Of a stretch of 64,000 nucleotides of DNA, positions 38,234 to 49,908 are shown piece after piece (the first letter of the stretch is position 1; every line of letters starts with the position of its first letter). The stretch comes from Malus domestica (lineage: Eukaryota; Streptophyta; Magnoliopsida; Rosales; Rosaceae). Under the pieces are notes generated by a model. The model was not told the origin of the DNA and made no database searches. It saw nothing but the letters and a program-made list of their open reading frames with translations. A program made the translations under genes and the position numbers. The stretch covers positions 4,972,501 to 5,036,500 of the forward strand of contig NC_091675.1 in assembly GCF_042453785.1 (NCBI RefSeq). The letters run 5' to 3'.

Positions 38234-39810
38234 GAATCCATCCCTAAAAAATTGATCCGACGATGATCATTTTCCCTCTCTAGGCTCTGCTTGAACGCAT
38301 ACCCTCCCCGGAGGGTTGACCATCATTAGTTTATTACACTGCCTCCTTTTCACTATTTTCATTGATAAATAATAATAAAAAAAAACAAAAAAAAAAAACT
38401 AGCTAGGGACTAAGCTATAACCCGCAACGACCAATTGATCGATGATAAAATGAAATGTAACAAGCATAGAACAAAGTTTGAAACCGTAAATCACATGTGA
38501 CAAGTATAATTATCTGCTACTTGATATCCTTCTCAATAAATATGTGTACATGCAAACTGCATTTGACAAAAACGCTATAGAAGAAACAAAGTCGCCAAAA
38601 ACAATTTTTTCAGTCCATATAAAAAATAAGAGACCGCATTAAGAGCCTTGAAAAAAATTTAATGAATCACCTTCCCGTCTTTGACAGAAGCTATACGCAC
38701 GGTAGTACTAGTAGTTTGTCTCACATTCTTTCTTGAAATAAGACGAAAATATAGGCCTCTCGGGTACGTTTTGTGAGTCAATTTCCAATGATAAAAGACT
38801 AGGTACGGCAGTGAGTCTTATAAGCTGTGAGTAATTGATGTTCATGTTGTTCACAGGAATTATTGCATGTACTGCTTACTTTTCAACTTAGTAGTCCAAA
38901 GACTAATGCTGGTGACAGAATGGATTCTACATATTTTTGATGTTATAGGTCTCACGTCATGTGAAAAAAGTCGAGATGAAATTGGAAGGAAAAATGAAAC
39001 GTTGGTGTCTCTTGTATTTATTGATTTATCACGTTGATTTGTGCGATGTTGTTGGTCTCTAATGCAATGATGTATTGTGCGTATCAACTTTGGTAATACA
39101 AAATTCAAAGCAAAAGTTGAATTATTAAGTATGAGTAAGACTAATTGAATTATTAAGTATGAGTAAGACTAGACGCACTGACTCTTTTTTATTGTTTTTG
39201 CATAGTGACCTATAAAATTTTGAGATCATATAGAATCAGTGGCATATCTAGCGTCAGATCTTAACAATTTGCCTCATTTAGAATTTTTCTAGGCATGTCA
39301 AATGTTGAGTTTTACAATATGGTTGTGTTCAAAGATGCAGTCCGCATATCAAGTGTCAAATTGAGACCCTCCCGCAATCGGTCTGTTGATCTACAAAACC
39401 GTTGTTTGCTGCTTAAAAGTTAAAACTGATCATTTCATTTCAAACAATCATTCATTGGTCCTTATTTACCACACACCAAACTGCTTGCTTTCTATTGAGT
39501 TTTAAAAAGATCCGACAATGTTTCCCTTTGTTTTTCGGCTTGCACGGTTGCAACCCCATCATGCTATAAGTAAGAACATCCACAATTCAACCAAAATTAT
39601 CAGTCAATAAAAATTTTCTTGTTTTTTTTTTTTTTTTGCATCAATGTTTAGTTTTGATTACCAAATTTTTACTGTATTGATGTTCAAGACTTTCTTCATC
39701 GTTTCATCAATTTTCTTCGGTGGTCTCATCTTTGTCACATTACCATTTGGGGAAAAACTTCATACTTGACTAGATCATACTGAATGAAAAAACTTTTTGA
39801 CTAAAGGGTT
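38234..39810. other. Intergenic region
   Basis: No gene seen. A-rich runs at 38369-38397 and a T run at 39621-39638. A 27-base phrase around AATTATTAAGTATGAGTAAGACT is tandemly doubled at 39119-39170. Confidence 0.45.
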
Positions 39811-39929
39811 AGAGGGTTAGATATTGTTAGATATTCAGAAAGATATGTTACTGATCAATTCTTAACCACATCGATATTGTCTCAACTTAATAATTTATTA
39901 TTAGGTGTTAAGTTTTATCATAAAATATA

Positions 39930-40083
39930 GGGAACTTTAATTAAAAGCACCTGGTACTGTTCACTTTAACGAAAAACCACATTTTTACACTAAAAAGTCA
40001 ATCCTGGTACTATTCACTTTACCCTTTATTTTGTCCTTATCATTAAAACTCAAAGTTTTCAAGCCCTTTTCATTAGTTTTCCT
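39930..40083 (-). mobile_element. 154-bp dispersed MITE in copy A
   Basis: Flanked by the exact 9-bp duplication TAAAATATA (39921-39929, 40084-40092). Starts GGGAACTTTAATTAAAAG and ends TTAGTTTTCCT. Contains CTGGTACTGTTCACTTTAAC and CACTAAAAAGTCAATC. A second copy in opposite orientation lies at about 56369-56515. Confidence 0.85.
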
Positions 40084-40174
40084 TAAAATATATTAGTGTT
40101 GTTAAAAGTAGAACCATACACGTATATATTGTATTTTATTTTCTCAATTCTCTTACGTGTGACTTATATTCAAC

Positions 40175-40358
40175 GGAGGAGGATTCTCCTCCTTCCTAAT
40201 CTCTCTTTCCCTTTTCCTCCCCTCATATTTGAACGGTCACGGTTAAACCACGTCAACATCTTATATTGATTTTTTTATAAAGACAATAAAACAAAAAATA
40301 ATGTGTGAGAGGAAAAGATGGAAGGGGATGAGAATAGGAGGAGAGCGAATTCTACTTC
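40175..40358. mobile_element. 184-bp MULE-type MITE in copy A
   Basis: Flanks ATATTCAAC (40166-40174) and ATAGTCAAC (40359-40367) are a 9-bp duplication with one mismatch. Ends GGAGGAGGATTC... and ...GCGAATTCTACTTC are imperfect inverted copies. The middle (CACGGTTAAACCACGTCAAC) is shared with the foldback element at 61530. Confidence 0.8.
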
Positions 40359-40703
40359 ATAGTCAACAGATATTTGCTATGCAACTCAGAGAGGTTATAT
40401 CACCCATGCATTGGAACCACAAGCTAAAACCTTCTTGAGGATGGTGTAGAAGTCTTCTTAAAGAAGACTCTCTAGCCTAGCCTTACAAGTAAGAGGGTTA
40501 GATATTGTCAAATATTTAGAGAGACATGTCACTGATTCACTCTTAACCACATCAATATTGTCTCAACTTAACCATCTATTACTAGGTGTTGAATTTTATC
40601 ATAAAATGTCTCAGTGTTATTAAAAATAGAATCATACACGTATATATTGTATTTTATTTTCTCAATTCTCTTATGTGGGACACATTCAATAGATATTTCT
40701 CAG

Positions 40704-40871
40704 GGATCAGGATCCTCTCCTGAGCTAAGGATGAGGATCCTCGTGACCAAAAAGTGTTCATCCAACGGCTATAATTATTATAACTTTAAAGAGACCCCCT
40801 ATTTGTAACCGTTGAATTTTCATCAAACGGCTCACACTCCTTGGTCACGAGAATCCTCATCCTCCTGATCC
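40704..40871. mobile_element. 168-bp MULE-type MITE in copy B
   Basis: Exact 9-bp flanks ATTTCTCAG (40695-40703, 40872-40880). The two ends, GGATCAGGATCC...GGATCCTCGTGACCA and TGGTCACGAGAATCCTCATC...GATCC, are inverted copies of ~45 bp. Confidence 0.88.
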
Positions 40872-40960
40872 ATTTCTCAGAGTGGTTATATCACCCTTGC
40901 GTTGGAACCACAAGCTAAAACCTTCTTGAGGAAGGTGTAGACTAGCCTCACCCTTTGTAA

Positions 40961-41791
40961 CATACACACTCAAACAGTAAAATACAATACAAATACGACT
41001 TATGAGTGAACTACTCAAATTTTCTTGTGTTATGCCAATGTTTGTTTGTTGATCTAACCCTATTTTAGCACGAGCAAATCGTACGCATGTTGTAATCAGA
41101 ACAGTTTCATTATCATAATCATCGCACAAAAAATCGTTCCACAAAATTTGGAAATCGTTTAATCGATTATGTACGGAAGAAATAATTTAGTTTTGGAACC
41201 ATTCATTAAGGTCTACAAAAAGTGATTAAATTTGTCTGCCTGCATAAATTTTATTAAACTAAACTTTAAAGGGTCATTATATTCGCACATCAATTTACAA
41301 AAACGATACAAAAACAGTTGTCCAAACTTCACTTCCTCATTTTGTATTAACCCATCCTCTCAGAGGAATAAGAACTTACCAGTGTTACCATGGTACATGA
41401 TAAAACTGTCACCTCAAGAATAACAAAGCAATTCGTTCTAATTTCTAAAGTTTAAAGAGGGGAAAGCTACATCTGTTACGGTGAAGGAAATTCATCCCAA
41501 ATGTTGCAACGATGCTTTGTCCGTCCTCTAAAATGGAAAAAAGAATATTCCGTTCTCACTTTCGACCCGTGCAAAATGACTCTGTGTAGCTCCATTTTGC
41601 AAAGTTATTCAGTTGTCTGAATTTGTATACTCACTTTAACATATGCACCAAGGTTAGAGAATGTTATGTCGAAAGAATGCTTCGGTCCAGAAACAGTAGA
41701 TCAGAGACCTCATGCCTAACTGGCTTGCTTTGGTCTGCAGCAGCACAACTCAGAAGTTCCGTGCTTCTTGCAATCTCGTGTGGATGTTGAT
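40961..41791. other. Intergenic region, 3' flank of the NRAMP gene
   Basis: No gene seen. The last ~300 bases before 41792 are likely 3' untranslated region of the minus-strand transporter. Confidence 0.45.
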
Positions 41792-44418
41792 TCAGCTACC
41801 TGAATCTGCCAACCTCTTGGACAGTGAACTGAAAAAAGTATAAGGAAGAACACCACTCCGTGAAACAAGATATATGACAAATGTTACATACGCAGCCGTG
41901 CCACTGCAGACCACAAGAGCAAACAGCACTCCTCTAACTTCAGAAATGAAGAAATCCAACAACAGATAACCATTGATCACCATCACCAAAACAGCCACAG
42001 TCCATGCCACTTTCTGCAACATAGATCTTGTCAATGAAATGCTTTACTTAACTAGTATCAATCCAATTTTCAGATTACAAAAAGTAAATGTTTTTTTAGC
42101 GTGCAAAATGAGCTGCTGATAACCATAGGATTAGATGTTTTCTCTTTAGAGTCCAAAAGAAATATGAAAGCTGAATTTGGGGATTTCAGAGCGATCCAAG
42201 ATCAATATCAATCATGACTAGTTATTACTGAATAGATGAAGCAAAAACTATATAACGAAACGACTGTTCACTTAAAGCTATAAAGAGTATGGCCGAAAAG
42301 ATAGAATAACGAAGTTAACAACATACCTCGAGAACAGGTCCAATCTTAAAGACCCCCATGACCTGCTCCTTGGACACCAAGGTAAGAAGTGGAATAAGAG
42401 CAAAAGGAATCTGAATCGACTGAAGGACATTGAGCCATTCATTCAAAACATCCAACGAAGCCTCAGATCTGTTAAAAATAATTGCTACAATTATAGTAGG
42501 CACAATTGCAAAACTCCGTGTGATCAATGCCCTCAGCCACTTCTTCAAACGGAGATTAAGGAATCCTCCCATTATAAACTGCCCAGCATACGTCCCCGTA
42601 ATTGTGCTACTTTGTCCAGCCGCCAATAACCCAATACCCCAGATATAAAGAATCGGATAAAGCCCTCCTCCATACTTCTCCTGAAGAAATTGACCTGCAT
42701 TTACTAGTCCTATACTGTCAGCTTGTTTCGTACCATAGAATCCCTTTGCAAAAACAGTGGTGACAAACAAATTGATCATGAAGGAGATCAAAAGTGCAAT
42801 TGATGACTCAATTGAGTAGTAGTTTAGTGCCTCTTGAACCCTTCCTTTCTTGTTCGGATCAATGTTTCTTGACTGTACCAGAGCAGAATGCAAAAATACG
42901 TTGTGTGGCATAATGACGCAACCCACAACTCCCACAGCCTGCCGAATTGTTTTTGAGCTAAGTCTTGGAACCACAATACCTGCGAGGAGGAGGCAGTGGA
43001 TCAACACATATCAGTACACCCCATAGTATTATAGTTTACTAATTTCAACATGTACTTTGCATAATAAAGTACAATTTTTACCCATTAGAAGTTCTTTCCC
43101 ACTCGGTTTTGTGTCAACAAACATCCAGGCAAACGATAAACCCATAGTTGCTATGAGAACTGCAAACACAGCTTCCAACTTCCTCACCCCATAGTTCTCA
43201 AGAAATAAAAAGATGAAACTGTTGCACAAAAGAGAAAATACAAAACCCTAGTTAACAGAATTATCCCTACATGGCCAAAACCAGCCAACTCCCATACCCA
43301 TTCACCATAAAAGAAGATATGAACTTGTCAATTGAAACATAAATTTACCACGAAACACTAAAAAATCTTTCATTCATCTGCAATTTTCACTGATAAGTAA
43401 TTGAATTCTTCAAAACCATGAATCACCAACCCCTACTCATTGTAATTCAGTTGAATTTTCATCAAAAAGTTGAGTATTAATTGTGAGAGAATATTAAAGC
43501 CAACCAACTGGAATTTGACTCGATTCCAAATTTCCAATCCAATGCCACTTGATCAGCTCATTGTCCCAATAAATAGCATAAGTTCTTTTCAATCAATAGA
43601 AAATTAGCTACAAGATTAAATATTCAACCAAAAGTCAAGCTGAAAAATCACTACCCCACCTAATGATCCGCTTAAGTCAACATAATTAAGCAAAGAAAAC
43701 CCAAAATACAAAAACAAATCAATAAGCATTTGACAATTAGAGATAACAAAAATCCCAAATCAAGAGTTAAAACAGAGTTAAAACGAGATTAACATAAGTA
43801 ATCACTAAATACGAACCAATCCAACGCCGTAATCAGAACTCCAGCCCATAGCGGCAAGAACCCATGGCTCAGAATCTGAATCGCAATGGCGCTCCCAATG
43901 ACCTCCTGAATATCCGCCCCAATCAACGCCAGCTCCGCCATGAACCAGAGCACGAACCCAGCCCATTTCGGATACTCCTCCCTACAAAGCTCCGCCAAGT
44001 GCCGACCCGTCGCGACCCCGACCCGGGCGGAGAGCAGCTGGACCAGGAGCCCCATGGCGGTGGCCCACATTAAAAGCCATAGCAGCGAGTAACCGGCAAT
44101 CGCGCCCGACTGGAGATCCCCTTCTAAATTGCCCGGATCCAGAAATGCTATGCTCATCAGAAAACCCGGACCGGTGAACAGCCACAGCTTCTTCCACGAA
44201 AAAGGCGGGACCGCCGTGGAATCGTCGTCGACGGCGTCGTCGACGATCAGGATCTTCTCCCGCGCCTCGAAGGCCACCTCCTCCTCGCCGTCGTCCCATG
44301 TCGACGACGATGACAGCGAGAGCGACTGCGGCTGCAGAAGGCGGTTAGCTTCGTCGTCGTCGACGTCGTCTCGCAGCTTCAACGACTCGTCGTCGTGTTC
44401 GCGCAATTGGGCGCTCAT
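41792..44418 (-). CDS. NRAMP-family divalent metal transporter (NRAMP3/4-like), 537 aa, four exons
   Basis: Exons 43817-44418, 43082-43218, 42327-42979 and 41792-42013 join in phase (1614 nt). The cytosolic N-terminus is acidic ([11 protein letters not shown] and more Asp runs). Membrane helices follow, with the metal-binding DPGN in helix 1 (residues 94-97) and the MPH motif in helix 6 (270-272), plus the conserved loop [20 protein letters not shown]. Such proteins are proton-coupled carriers of Fe2+, Mn2+ and other divalent metals; the closest plant relatives sit in the vacuolar membrane and release stored iron and manganese. The sequence [20 protein letters not shown] is characteristic of the NRAMP2-4 group. 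All key residues are present. Intron 1 is the largest (43219-43816). The last exon encodes the final helices and a short tail. Confidence 0.95.
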
Positions 44419-44739
44419 GGTTTTTGTTCGTTAGTCGTCAACCGAAACGGAAACGCTTCCGTATCGGCGTTATTTTATTTTATTTTATTTTTGGGTTTTG
44501 TTATTGAGTTGGGATGGACTGTTGGGGACAGTGTTGGATTTGCGGCCCGACTGTGAGACGGGTCGGATTTTGCGGAGTGTGGAGTTGGCATTTTACAGTC
44601 GCTTTTTGACGTGGAAAAGAGAATATTTTGTTTTTCTGGCCATTAGGAGGTTGACACGTGTTAAATTGTCAATTTAGTGGTTATGGAAGTTTCATTTTAC
44701 TTTTACCGTTTTGGAGCAAGCAAGGGATCAACTTAATTT
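44419..44739. promoter_or_regulatory. Promoter side of the NRAMP gene
   Basis: 321 bases between the NRAMP start codon and the LINE fragment. An ATTTT-repeat at 44470-44490 lies close to the start codon. No clear TATA box; no other feature seen. Confidence 0.4.
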
Positions 44740-45472
44740 TTGTTTCTTGCACCTTTGGAGAGAAGTGTTGGAATCTAAAGGTCTTCGCCTAAGCCGATCA
44801 AAGACAGAATATATGGAGTGCAAGTTCAGTGCAAATGGAGGCCAAAACGAGTTAGGGGTGAGGATCGGAGATCAAGAAATACCAAAGAGCGACCGTTTTC
44901 GTTACCTAGGATCTATCTTGCAAAAGAACGGAAAATTAGATGGAGATCTCAACCATAGAATACAAGCTGGATGGATGAAGTGGAAGAGTGCATCCGGCGT
45001 GTTATGTGACCGCCGTATGCCACTGAAGCTCAAGGGAAAATTTTATAGGACGGCAATAAGGCCGGCGATGCTGTATGGCACAGAATGTTGGGCGGTGAAA
45101 CATCAACACGTACACAAAATGGGTGTAGCGGAGATGAGGATGCTTCGTTAGATGTGTGGGCACACGAGAAAGGATAAGATTAGGAATGAGGATATCCGGG
45201 GTAAAGTAGGAGTAGTCGAAATTGAAGGAAAGATGAGAGAAAATCGGTTACGGTGGTTTGGACATGTGCAAAGAATGCCTACTGACGCTCCGATTAGAAG
45301 ATGCGACTATGAGACAGAGGTTCAGGGCCGAAGGGGTAGAGGAAGACCTAGGAAAACTTTGGAAGAGACTCTAAGAAAAGACTTAGAGTACTTGGATCTA
45401 ACGAAGGACATGACACAGGATCGAGCACAATGGCGTTCTAAGATTCATATAGCCGATCCCACCCAGTGACTT
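44740..45472 (+). mobile_element. RTE-type LINE fragment A (3' end of reverse transcriptase)
   Basis: Encodes LWREVLESKGLRLSRSKTEY, MECKFSANG, SDRFRYLGSILQKNGKLDGD, ECWAVKHQHVHKMGVAEMRM and GRRGRGRPRKTLEETLRKDL, the thumb and C-terminal part of a plant RTE/BovB-like reverse transcriptase. One in-frame stop (45150) follows AEMRMLR. The usual (TTG)n tail is missing: homology ends at about 45472, where a different repeat begins. The 5' end is truncated at 44740. Confidence 0.85.
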
Positions 45473-45729
45473 GGATTTTCCAAGTCTCCAACCGAGAAGT
45501 TTTCCTCACTCGGAAAATTAAGGGAACACTACCCCAACCTACATGCTCCACTCATAAAGCTTCAACATACAAGCTTCAACAAAAGAAAATTCAAAGAACT
45601 TAGCGAATAAGGCTTTGGTGTATTTAACACAATACGTTGAAATGAAGGAAAACTTATTTATTGATATCCCCGATAAGCTACAAATATGTACATATACATG
45701 AGTCAAAATAAACACACAAGAGGGAGCCT

Positions 45730-46404
45730 TCACAAAGGTTGCTTAGGAGAAGTCTCAGCAGTCGGTAGAGCCCCAGAAAGAGAAGGCGCCGGACGGGGAT
45801 CATTTGGAGCCTCAGTACTGGACAGAACCCTAGAAGGAGGATGCATCAGAGGTTGATCATTTGGAGCTTCATTACGCGGTACAGCCCCAGAAGACGAAGG
45901 CAATAAATGTCTTTGGAACAAACCCACAAATCTCTGATGATCAAGTAAAACCTGACCATCAGTTTCCTTCATCTGGTCAAGCTTCCTCTTCATGTTTGTA
46001 GCATAGTCATGTGCGAGCCGGTGCAACTGTTTATTCTCATGCTTGAGCCCTCTAATCTCCTGTTTGAGACTCATCACTTCAGCCACCAATGATTCAACTT
46101 GGCGGGTTCGAGCAAATAGGCGTTGGGCCATATTAGACACAGAACCTGCACACTGAACACTGAGAGCCAGCGAATCCTTAACAGCTAACTCATCAGACCG
46201 TTTGGAAAGTAGTCTGTTATCTTTGGGAATGAGAAGGTTCCTGACCACCACCGCAGCGGTCATATCATTCTTCATCACGGAATCCCCAACGGTAAGAGGA
46301 CCAGTAGGGGAGACGAAGGATGGGCGCCATATGTTGTCTGGAGAAGGCGGGGCTGCCTCTTGAACAAGGTTCAAGTCAAAACGACGGTCGGATGGGCCAG
46401 ACAT
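45730..46404 (-). CDS. Repeat-borne coiled-coil protein, 224 aa, unknown function
   Basis: Starts MSGPSDRRFDLNLVQEA; an ATG two codons upstream (46410) is also possible. Residues about 95-145 form a strong coiled coil (ARTRQVESLVAEVMSLKQEI, RGLKHENKQLHRLAHDYATN). The C-terminal ~50 residues are three imperfect repeats of a Ser/Pro unit (SSSGAVPRNEAPNDQP, PSRVLSSTEAPNDPRP, SLSGALPTAETSPKQP). No catalytic domain is seen. The frame is uninterrupted in a region that otherwise looks like repeat DNA. It might be an element-encoded structural protein or a captured host gene. I do not recognise a named family. Confidence 0.5.
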   Translation of the reverse strand: MSGPSDRRFDLNLVQEAAPPSPDNIWRPSFVSPTGPLTVGDSVMKNDMTAAVVVRNLLIPKDNRLLSKRSDELAVKDSLALSVQCAGSVSNMAQRLFARTRQVESLVAEVMSLKQEIRGLKHENKQLHRLAHDYATNMKRKLDQMKETDGQVLLDHQRFVGLFQRHLLPSSSGAVPRNEAPNDQPLMHPPSRVLSSTEAPNDPRPAPSLSGALPTAETSPKQPL

Positions 46405-46559
46405 TTTCAAATGTGTTGAAGAGAGAAGAGGTCGGACAAATCAAGATCTTAGAAGTGCAAGAATGAAGCTTCTACTGGTGGAGATTTTAAGTGTGCTTTG
46501 GAACTTAATGCCAGCCCCTATAAAAATCTGCACTCGACGGAGCTTCAGAAATCGAAGAG

Positions 46560-48560
46560 GCGCCTGCTCAGAAATCGAAGAGGCGTTTGCTTTCTCAAAA
46601 GCTGGGCTGCTTAGAGATCACGAGGGTTGATCTCAGAAATCGAAGAGGCGTTTGCTTTCTCAAAAGTTGGGCTGCTCAAAGACCACAAAGGCCGATCTCA
46701 GAAATCGAAAAGGCGCTCGCTTTCTCAAAAGCTGGGCTCCCCAGAGACCACGAGGGCCGATCTCAGAAATCGAAGAGGCACCTACTTTTCCAGCCTTGTC
46801 AGCACCTGTCACACGCACACTCAGCTTTGCAGAAATTATGGGCATTCTGTCGAAGACTTCTGGGGAAGTAGAAAACACATGAATCTTACTGTTCAATCAC
46901 CCACTTCCCACACGCAACAATAGCTCATGGGTACCACAGAAAACTTTGCCAAAGTTCTCTGCCAAAGTTGAGCACGTGAAGCTTGCAGCTCCCACTACAT
47001 CGCTCTGACCAAGAAGGGTAAAAAAACAGCAAAGAAACAGCACTAACAAAGTTTAGACCCATAAATTTTGAAGGTCTAGCTACCATATTATTACCCACAA
47101 GGGTAAAGGAACAGTACCACTACTGGATAATTGGAAAGTCCCTGTGTGTCAACCTCTGTGCTTCGTGGCAAGGTAGACTAGCAAACATGCCCAACATTTA
47201 CTCACATTCGAGAAAACACTCCCAATAAGATTGCTTGCTCCAAAATCGAAGAGGCACCGTCCTCCGAATCTCGAGAGCCTGACTCCCAACATGACTACTT
47301 TCTTAAAAATCGAAGAGAGGGTAAAGGAACAGTACCATTGCTGGATAACTGGAAAGTCCCTGTGTGTCAACCTCTGTGCTTCGTGGCAAGGTAGACTAGC
47401 AAACATGCCCAACCTTTACTCACATTCGAGAAAACACTCCCAACAAGATTGCTTGCTCCAAAATCGAAGAGGCACCGCCCTCCGAATCTCGAGAGCCAGA
47501 CTCCCAACATGATTACTTTCTCAAAAATCGAAGAGACACTGCTCCCCGAATCTTCGAGAGCCAGACCCCAGCATGATTGCTTTCTCAAAAATCGATGAGG
47601 CATCGTTCTCCGAATCAATCAAAGAGGCGCTCGCTTTCTCAAAAGCTAGGCTGCTCAGAGACAACGAGGGCCGATCTCAGAAATCGAAGAGGCACCTACT
47701 TTTCTAGCCTTGTCAGCACCTGTCACACGCACACTCAGCTTTGCAGAAATTATGGGCATTCTGTCGAAGACTTCTGGTGAAGTAGAAAGCACATGAATCT
47801 TACTGTTCAATCACCCACTTCCCACACGCAACAATAGCTCATGGGTACCACATATAACTTTGCCAAAGTTCTCTGCCAAAGTTGAGCACGTGAAGCTTGC
47901 AGCTCCCACTACATCGCTCTGACCAAGAAAGGTAAAAGAATAGCAAAGAAACAGCACTAACAAAGTTTAGACACATAAATTTTGAAGGTCTAGCTACCAT
48001 ATTATTACCCACAAGGGTAAAAGAACAGTACCACTGCTGGATAATTGGAAAGTCCCTGTGTGTCAAACTCTGTGCTTCGTGGCAAGGTAGACTAGCAAAC
48101 ATGCCCAACCTTTACTCACATTCGAGAAAACACTCCCAACAAGATTGCTTGCTCCAAAATCGAAGAGGCACCGTCCTCCGAATCTCGAGAGCCAGACTCC
48201 CAACATGACTACTTTCTCAAAATCGAAGAGAGGGTAAAGGAACAGTACCATTGCTGGATAATTGGAAAGTCCCTGTGTGTCAACCTTTGTGCTTCGTGGC
48301 AAGGTAGACTAGCAAACATGCCCAACCTTTACTCACATTCGAGACAACACTCCCAACAAGATTGCTTGCTCCAAAATCGAAGAGGCACCGCCCTCCGAAT
48401 CTCGAGAGCCAGACTCCCAACATGATTACTTCCTCAAAAATCGAAGAGACACTGCTCTCCGAATCTCGAGAGCCAGACCCCCAGCATGATTGCTTTCTCA
48501 AAAATCGAAGAGGCATCGTTCTCCGAATCTCGAGAGCCAGATACCACAGACCACTTTTTC
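46560..48560. repeat. Nested tandem repeat array (65-bp, ~60-bp and ~215-bp units in a ~910-bp higher-order repeat)
   Basis: A 65-bp unit (CAGAAATCGAAGAGGCG...) is present about three times at 46571-46765. A ~215-bp unit (GGGTAAAGGAACAGTACCA...) occurs near 47104, 47321, 48016 and 48233. A ~60-bp unit (TTTCTCAAAAATCGAAGAG) recurs at 47500-47610 and 48430-48540. The whole set from ~46700 is repeated once more from ~47610 with a period of about 910 bp. Confidence 0.8.
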
Positions 48561-49908
48561 AAAGTGCTCTGACAGAGTTAAAACATGTGCAACTGGCAGC
48601 TCCCATAAATGAATAGCATTACTACTTGTTGTTAGGGAGACTCCTATATATGTCGACCTCCATCCCCAACGGACAGGCAGACCTGCAAAAATGCTCAACC
48701 CTTCATCATATCTGAGAGGGCACTCCCAACGAAGCCTTTCGAAATATTCAGCTTTCTTTCCCCCCGATAATACCTCTGCAAACAAGCTATACTAGAGCAA
48801 GAATATCTCATATCATCAGGGTTAAAAGCAAGAGTATCCCATATCATGCTTTTTCCCTGTCTTTTCCTTTGGCCTTGTTTTTTTACCTGCAAGACAAGGA
48901 GAAAGAGAGCAATCAGTCAGCACTTGGAATCAAGCTTCCAGCCAGGAACTGACTGCCTGGAACCCCTTACCTGATTACTTACCTGACATTGCTCTCGAGT
49001 ACTCATCTTCAACATCTTACGTTTCCAGGGAAGATTCCGCATCTGCTTGAGGAACAGATAGGGCAAGTGCGAAGGATACAAGGAAGCATGTGGAGACAAG
49101 CGTAACAGCACACGTGCCGATACATCCATTACTCTGTCAAAAGCAAAAGTATCCCATATCAGCAGGGTGGAACGTACTCTAGATTTGATGGACTTGTTTT
49201 GACCCTCAAATTCTTCAGTCGGCCTTATACTCTGGAGGAAACCAGAAAACCCTCCAGCTCAGTTTAAGAATAAGCCTGTGGAAAGTTACTTCTTCAAAAG
49301 CAAAAGTATCTCATATCATCTCTTCTCATTTTTCTTCTCTTTATCCTTCATGCTGCTGCAAGATGGGGAGAAGGTGAACAATCAGTCGGAGCTCTGATTG
49401 CTTACCTTGTCTGTCACCTCTTTCAGCAGACCCCCTAGCTCGGCGACTTGGGGGACTTCTACTACATGGTTTGTATCGTGCTTGACCAAGCCTGAAACTA
49501 CAAGTAAGCTTCAAGTGAAATTGATACATTACCTTGTGCATCTCCACCAGTTAAAGATACCACCCCTGGATGGAGGAAGAGTACTTCCAGAGAAGATGCC
49601 ACATCTACCTATGAGACAGATAAGGCAAGTCAAGACGACACCACACTCCGATACTTAGAAGTTTCGTGATTACGAGATCATTCTCCCACAATATTTCCTA
49701 ATGTCATTTGTACTAAATCATTCACTTGTACTCACTAAAGGAGAGCTTGAACCTATGTACTTGTGTAAACCCTTCACAATTAATGAGAACTCTTCTATTC
49801 CGTGGACGTAGCCAATCTGGGTGAACCACGTACATCTTGTGTTTGCTTTCCTATCTCTATCCATTTATATACTTATCCACACTAATGACCGGAGCAATCT
49901 AGCGAAGA

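Larger units (their letters stand above)
39811..40960. repeat. Tandem duplication of a ~300-bp unit, each copy carrying MITE insertions
   Basis: Copy A 39811-40491 and copy B 40492 to about 40960 share, in order: AGAGGGTTAGATATTG, CTTAACCACATC, ATCATAAAAT, CATACACGTATATATTGTAT and TTGGAACCACAAGCTAAAAC. Copy A is longer because of two insertions (39930-40083 and 40175-40358); copy B carries one (40704-40871). With the inserts removed the copies are of similar size. Confidence 0.85.
45473..49908. mobile_element. Repeat block, probably a non-autonomous LTR-type element, between two LINE ends
   Basis: This 4.4-kb block holds an ORF on the minus strand (45730-46404), nested tandem arrays (46560-48560) and a run of dispersed phrases such as GCAAAAGTATCCCATATCA repeated at 48820-49310. 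Its right end (about 49690-49890, e.g. GTGGACGTAGCCAATCTGGG) reads like the R-U5 end of a plant LTR. I could not find a matching second LTR in the window, nor RT or integrase, so boundaries and class are uncertain. Confidence 0.5.

Noticed and set aside
43864-44434. Plus- and minus-strand alternative frames over NRAMP exon 1
   Set aside because: Shadows of a GC-rich exon with Asp codon repeats.
46560-48560. CRISPR-like array
   Set aside because: Repeats are long, of several sizes, directly adjoining and diverged, without unique spacers, and the genome is plant.
46587-48785. Many 70-100-codon frames on both strands
   Set aside because: They are repeated copies of the same tandem-array units, changing frame from unit to unit, with no conserved domain.
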